NCBI RefSeq assembly: GCF_018398875.1
Contig: NZ_JAGWDK010000012.1
Location: 124,001 to 188,000 of the forward strand
Reading direction: 5' to 3'
Length of the DNA stretch: 64,000 nt
DNA from: Bradyrhizobium sp. sGM-13
GTDB lineage: Bacteria; Pseudomonadota; Alphaproteobacteria; Rhizobiales; Xanthobacteraceae
The position numbers were made by a program, and so were the translations under genes. Shown here piece after piece: positions 60,192-64,000 of this stretch. Below the pieces are notes generated by a model. It did not search any database and was not told the DNA's origin. It was given only the letters and a program-made list of their open reading frames with translations. The first letter of the stretch is position 1. Each line of letters opens with the position of its first letter.

Positions 60192-61352
60192 ATGACCGCA
60201 GCCCTCCGTTTCGATCCGATCCGTCTGCCGAGCGAATGCGAGCAGTTGCGCAAGGAAGTCCGCGCCTTCCTTGCCGAGGAAATCGCAGCCGGCACGTTCG
60301 ATCCGCACCAGCCCAACCGCGAAGACACCGACGCGCCGGAGTTTTCCCGAAGAGTGGGCGAGCGCGGCTGGCTCGGCATGACCTGGCCGAAGAAATATGG
60401 CGGCCATGAGCGCTCGTTCCTTGAGCGTTATGTGGTGACCGAGGAAATGCGCGTGGCGAATGCGCCGACGCGGCGCTTCTTTGTCGCCGACCGCCAGAGC
60501 GGCCCGGTGCTTTTGAAATACGCGCCCGAGCACATCAAGATGGAAATCCTGCCGCGCATCTGCCGCGGCGAGATCTGCTTTGCGATCGGCATGAGCGAGC
60601 CGAACTCCGGCTCCGATCTGTTCGCGGCAAAGACCCGCGCCACCAAGACCGATGGCGGCTATCTGATCAACGGCACCAAGATCTGGACCTCCTCGGCGCA
60701 TATCGCCGATTACATGATCGCGATTTTTCGGACGTCACCGCCGACCAAAGAAAACCGCCGCCACGGCCTGACGCAGTTTCTGGTCAAGATGAAGCAGCCG
60801 GGCATCCAGGTGAACCCGATCGGCCAGATCACCGGGCAGTACGAATTCAACGAGGTCGTGTTCACTGACCACTTCATTCCCGACGATTACGTGCTCGGCG
60901 AAATCGACGGCGCCTGGAAGCAGGCGACGTCAGAACTCGCTTATGAGCGGTCCGGCCCCGAACGCTTCCTTGAGACCTATTACGTGCTGACCGAGCTGGT
61001 CCGCGCCGTCGGCAATAACCCGGACACCCGCAGCGCCGAGGGCATCGGCCGCCTGGTCGCGCAGGTGCACACGATGCGGCGCATGTCGGTGTCGGTCGCG
61101 GGCATGCTACAGGCCGGCAAGGAGCCGGTGGTCGAGGCCTCGATCGTGAAAGACATCGGCACCATCTGGGAGCAGCAATTGCCGCATCGCGTGCGTGAAC
61201 TCGCCGCCTTTGTCGAGGAAACCGCTGGTAACCGCGAGACGCTGGAAAAGCAACTCGACTTCGCCATCAAGACCGCGCCTAAGCTGACGATCCAGGGCGG
61301 CACCACCGAAGTGCTGCGCGGCATCATCGCCCGCGGACTCGGTCTGCGCTAG
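60192..61352 (+). CDS. Acyl-CoA dehydrogenase, catalytic subunit type
   Basis: Protein of 386 aa with SEPNSGSDLFAAKTRA (substrate and FAD region), INGTKIWTSSAH, the AYERSGPERFLETYYVL segment with the likely catalytic Glu, and C-terminal IQGGTTEVLRGIIARGLGL. A full acyl-CoA dehydrogenase. It would form a complex with the preceding protein, taking electrons to ETF. Ribosome-binding site GAGAA before ATG. Confidence 0.9.
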   Translation: MTAALRFDPIRLPSECEQLRKEVRAFLAEEIAAGTFDPHQPNREDTDAPEFSRRVGERGWLGMTWPKKYGGHERSFLERYVVTEEMRVANAPTRRFFVADRQSGPVLLKYAPEHIKMEILPRICRGEICFAIGMSEPNSGSDLFAAKTRATKTDGGYLINGTKIWTSSAHIADYMIAIFRTSPPTKENRRHGLTQFLVKMKQPGIQVNPIGQITGQYEFNEVVFTDHFIPDDYVLGEIDGAWKQATSELAYERSGPERFLETYYVLTELVRAVGNNPDTRSAEGIGRLVAQVHTMRRMSVSVAGMLQAGKEPVVEASIVKDIGTIWEQQLPHRVRELAAFVEETAGNRETLEKQLDFAIKTAPKLTIQGGTTEVLRGIIARGLGLR

Positions 61353-61389
61353 CGCGGCCTGGTTTGCGCTAATTCAACGAGGAAACCTA

Positions 61390-62190
61390 ATGACCAAATA
61401 CACTGATATCGGCGTCGAGAAGCACGGCCATGTCGGCCTGATCGAAATCCGCAAGCCGCCCTTGAATTTCTTCGACGTCTCGCTGATCAACCAGATTGCG
61501 GATGCGCTGGAGGAGTTCGACAACGACATCGAAATCCGCAGCTCCGTGCTCGCAGCCCAAGGCAAGGCGTTCTGCGCCGGCGCGGATTTTTCCGATCCGA
61601 AGCGGCAAGAACAGGAAGCGAGCGCGCAGAATGACCCGGCCGCCAATCTGCCGATCAACCATCTCTACGTTCAGGCCGTGCGCATCTTCCGCAACAAAAA
61701 GCCGATCGTCGCCGCCGTCCACGGCGCGGCCATCGGCGGCGGCCTGGGACTAGCCGTCTCGGCCGATTTCCGCGTCACCTGTCCCGAGGCACGCTTCGCC
61801 GCCAACTTTACAAAACTCGGCTTTCATCCTGGCTTCGGCCTGACCACGACGCTTCCCGAACTTGTTGGCCGCAACAACGCCGAGCTGATCTTCTACACCA
61901 GCCGCCGCATCACGGGCGAGGAAGCCACGCGCATGGGTCTCGCCAATGTCTGCGTGCCGCAGGACCAGGTGCGAGCCGAGGCCATGAAGCTCGCAGCCGA
62001 AATCGCCGAATGCTCCCCGCTCGGCCTGATCTCGACCCGCGCCACCATGCGCGCCGGCCTCGCCGACCGCGTCATGGCCGCCACCAACCATGAGCTCGCC
62101 GAGCAGACCAGACTCCGCGCCACGGAAGATTTCAAGGAAGGCGTCAAAGCGACTGCCGAGCGAAGAGTGGCGAATTTCAAGGGACGGTGA
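61390..62190 (+). CDS. Enoyl-CoA hydratase/isomerase
   Basis: Crotonase-fold protein of 266 aa; QGKAFCAGADFSDP and VHGAAIGGGLGLAVSADFRV carry the oxyanion hole, and the NFTKLGFHPGFGL loop lies at the substrate site. It would hydrate the enoyl-CoA made by the two dehydrogenases upstream (37 bp away, same operon). GAGGAAACC before the start. Confidence 0.92.
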   Translation: MTKYTDIGVEKHGHVGLIEIRKPPLNFFDVSLINQIADALEEFDNDIEIRSSVLAAQGKAFCAGADFSDPKRQEQEASAQNDPAANLPINHLYVQAVRIFRNKKPIVAAVHGAAIGGGLGLAVSADFRVTCPEARFAANFTKLGFHPGFGLTTTLPELVGRNNAELIFYTSRRITGEEATRMGLANVCVPQDQVRAEAMKLAAEIAECSPLGLISTRATMRAGLADRVMAATNHELAEQTRLRATEDFKEGVKATAERRVANFKGR

Positions 62191-62212
62191 TCTAGCGCAA
62201 CTCTCTCAACAT

Positions 62213-62330
62213 GTCGTCCCTGCGAACGCAGGGACCCATAACCACCGTCGCCCGTTGGCACGGAAGGTAACTACCCCATCGCCTTACCGATAAGCCGCGG
62301 CGTATGGGTCCCTGCGTTCGCAGGGACGAC
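62213..62330. repeat. ~120-bp palindromic repeat, copy 8
   Basis: Standard ends (GTCGTCCCTGCGAACGCAGG and inverse) between the convergent hydratase and VOC protein genes. It starts 23 bp after one stop and ends 17 bp before the other. Confidence 0.88.
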
Positions 62331-62346
62331 GCGTTGATGGATTTCG

Positions 62347-63111
62347 CTACGCCACCAGCTTGAACGTCACGCCGCAAAGATCGAACGTATCGCCCGCCAC
62401 TTTGCAACCCTTCGCCTTCGCCGCCTCGCGCACCTTGGCGATATCGGCGACCTTGAACGTCAATCCGCTCATCAGATCGCTTGCGCTTTTGACGAAACGG
62501 AAGCCGGCATTGGGCAGCTTCAATTCAGGGTCACCGCCTGCCCCATTGCTGACGGCGATACCCAGAATCTTCCCCCAGTGCTCAGCGAGCCCCTGCGGAT
62601 CCGGGCTCTGCATCTCGACGTCCGTCAGCGCCAACGTCACGTCCTTGCGGATCGCCTTCTGCCAGTCCGGGCCCGCCGGCGGATAGGGCCCCAGCACATC
62701 GTCGCTGCCGTCGGTATGATTGAACTCGATGAAGGCGGCGCGGCAATCGCGCGGATGCAGTTGCACGCCGTGATAGGGCGCGTGCGTGATCACGTTCGCT
62801 GTGCGCACGCCGATCGCATTGGCATGCTTGCCGCGCGCGTCCGGATCGTCGCAGCAGAAGATCGCCATATAGCCGCCGCGGCCGCCGGTCTTGTCGAGGA
62901 AGCGCCCCGCCGCGGTGCCCGGCTGGATCGGCGCCACCACTTCGAGCAGGATCGTGTCGACCGGTAGCAGCGCGTTTTCCAGGCCATATTTGGCGACATT
63001 GCCGTCGCGGTAACATACGTTGAGGCCCATGATTTCGGAGATGTCCGAGATCACCGGCTCCAGATGCGGCGCTACCAGGCAGATCTGCCGCAGCCTGAGA
63101 TACTCGGCCAT
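62347..63111 (-). CDS. VOC family protein
   Basis: Protein of 254 aa, vicinal oxygen chelate fold in two halves (RLRQICLVAPHLEPVISDIS…; later TLALTDVEMQSPDPQGLAEH and IAKVREAAKAKG). VOC folds serve glyoxalases and extradiol dioxygenases; no full metal triad is obvious to me. Start at 63111, one base from the stop of the preceding hydratase gene, so it is coupled to it. Function uncertain. Confidence 0.82.
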   Translation of the reverse strand: MAEYLRLRQICLVAPHLEPVISDISEIMGLNVCYRDGNVAKYGLENALLPVDTILLEVVAPIQPGTAAGRFLDKTGGRGGYMAIFCCDDPDARGKHANAIGVRTANVITHAPYHGVQLHPRDCRAAFIEFNHTDGSDDVLGPYPPAGPDWQKAIRKDVTLALTDVEMQSPDPQGLAEHWGKILGIAVSNGAGGDPELKLPNAGFRFVKSASDLMSGLTFKVADIAKVREAAKAKGCKVAGDTFDLCGVTFKLVA

Positions 63112-63112
63112 A

Positions 63113-63907
63113 CTAGTGCCCCTGAAACACGGGCTTGCGCTTCTCGACAAAGGCTTTTGCGGCCTCCTTGTGATCGGCGGTGTCGCCCGAGCGCGAATGA
63201 TGGATGGCTTCGGCGTCGAAACAGGCTTCCAGCGACATCGTCTCGGCATTGTTGATGTTGCGCTTGATGTAGCCCAGCGTCACCGACGGTCCCTGCGCCA
63301 GCGACATCGCGAGATCATGCGCCTCTGTATCGATGTCAGCGTCCGGCACCACCTTTGTCACCATGCCAAGGTTATAGGCCTCCGTCGCGCTCAGCACCGG
63401 TGAGGTCAGATAGAGCTCGCGCGCTTTCGCGGCTCCGAGCATCTGGGTGAGGAAATAGGTGCCGCCGTAGTCCCCTGACAATCCAACCTTGGCGAACGCG
63501 GTCGTGATCTTGCAGGAGGCGCTGGCGACGCGCAGGTCGCAGGATAATGCGATGGAGAGGCCGGCGCCCGCGGCGGCGCCATCGAGCTGCGCCACCACCG
63601 GCTTCGGCATCTGGTGCAGGATGCGCGAGACTTCCATGCCGCGGCGCAAGTTCGCCATCTTGGCCTCGAAGCCGAGCGGCGCTCTGCCCTCCGCCATCGA
63701 CTTGACGTCACCACCGACGCAGAACGTGCCGCCGGCGCCCTTCAAGAGTACCGCGCGCACCTCGTGATCCTCCGCCGCGCGCCGTGCGGCTTCGACCAAT
63801 CCGCGCGTCATGTCCGGATTGAGTGCGTTGCGCCGGTCGGGGCGGTTCATGGTGATGGTGAGTAAGCCCTGTTCGAACTTCTGGAGGACCATTTCGTTTG
63901 CGCTCAT
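63113..63907 (-). CDS. Enoyl-CoA hydratase/isomerase (second)
   Basis: Crotonase-fold protein of 264 aa with LKGAGGTFCVGGDVKSMAE and LDGAAAGAGLSIALSCDLRVASA (oxyanion) and the FAKVGLSGDYGGTYFL loop. Its gene and the VOC gene form a minus-strand pair convergent with the dehydrogenase operon. The ATG at 63907 is chosen; the frame continues to 63943. Confidence 0.9.
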   Translation of the reverse strand: MSANEMVLQKFEQGLLTITMNRPDRRNALNPDMTRGLVEAARRAAEDHEVRAVLLKGAGGTFCVGGDVKSMAEGRAPLGFEAKMANLRRGMEVSRILHQMPKPVVAQLDGAAAGAGLSIALSCDLRVASASCKITTAFAKVGLSGDYGGTYFLTQMLGAAKARELYLTSPVLSATEAYNLGMVTKVVPDADIDTEAHDLAMSLAQGPSVTLGYIKRNINNAETMSLEACFDAEAIHHSRSGDTADHKEAAKAFVEKRKPVFQGH

Positions 63908-63941
63908 GGGGTGGTGCTTTCGTTTGTTGATTGAGGCCGTC

Positions 63942-64000
63942 ATTCCGGGATGGTCCGAAGGACCAGACCCGGAATCTCGAGATTCTCAGGTGCGCAATTG
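63942..64000. repeat. Partial copy of the second palindromic repeat family
   Basis: CATTCCGGGATGGTCC, then CCCGGAATCTCGAGATTCT and GGTGCGCAATTG match parts of the element at 57891-58016. It is cut off by the window end. Confidence 0.6.

Overview
The window looks like a chromosomal segment of a Bradyrhizobium-type alphaproteobacterium. It is GC-rich with long single-strand operons. It is full of ABC, tripartite and RND transporters, CoA-dependent degradation genes and small secreted proteins, and it carries the short palindromic repeats typical of that group. This assignment is inferred from gene content and protein style; there is no rRNA in the window. I see no phage, plasmid, integrase, transposase or CRISPR genes.

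Layout. 0-4.5 kb: radC, then a four-gene block (HdeD-like and LapA-like membrane proteins, a patatin-like lipase, a GntP-type permease). The block is followed by a second, degenerate copy of the last 15 codons of radC, so it may be an insertion. 4.5-8.8 kb: Tat-exported aldo/keto reductase, DUF6064 membrane protein, a TetR regulator divergent from a frameshifted ester cyclase and a DUF3237 gene, a hypothetical gene and an ABM monooxygenase. 8.8-10.6 kb: an ECF42-type sigma factor (frameshifted as read) with its DGPF/YCII partner and an ECF42-like promoter. 10.6-16.3 kb: a tightly coupled five-gene operon (NMT1-type ABC importer, 2-hydroxyacid dehydrogenase, AprI-like inhibitor) divergent from a creatininase-family gene, then a small secreted protein.

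16.9-30 kb: FMN-binding glutamate synthase-like protein, ferredoxin-NADP reductase, a two-gene unit resembling a split cyanophycin synthetase (ATP-grasp plus FolC-like Mur ligase), an MDR reductase, a methyltransferase, an RND efflux pair and a triple Cys-repeat secreted protein. 30-40 kb: a CoA-dependent gentisate route (FAD hydroxylase, aryl-CoA ligase, gentisate dioxygenase, maleylpyruvate isomerase, MarR) in which both forward promoter regions share one palindromic motif. It is followed by an SsuABC-like importer, an FAD oxidoreductase and a LysR regulator.

40-64 kb: aspartate dehydrogenase with an enoyl-CoA hydratase, two PanE-like reductases, SDRs, an Asp/Glu racemase, hydrolases, a RoxA-like di-haem cytochrome, tRNA-Arg(CCU), a PRC-barrel protein, a Bug receptor/cupin/RraA group with an AraC regulator, YidB and GlsB/YeaQ small stress proteins, and a fatty or cyclic acyl-CoA degradation block (two acyl-CoA dehydrogenases, two hydratases, SDR, VOC protein). 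At least eight ~120-bp palindromic repeats sit just beyond gene 3' ends. The most interesting signals are the split cyanophycin synthetase-like pair, the radC 3'-end duplication, the repeat family, the shared MarR-type operator, and the ECF42 sigma/promoter/frameshift.
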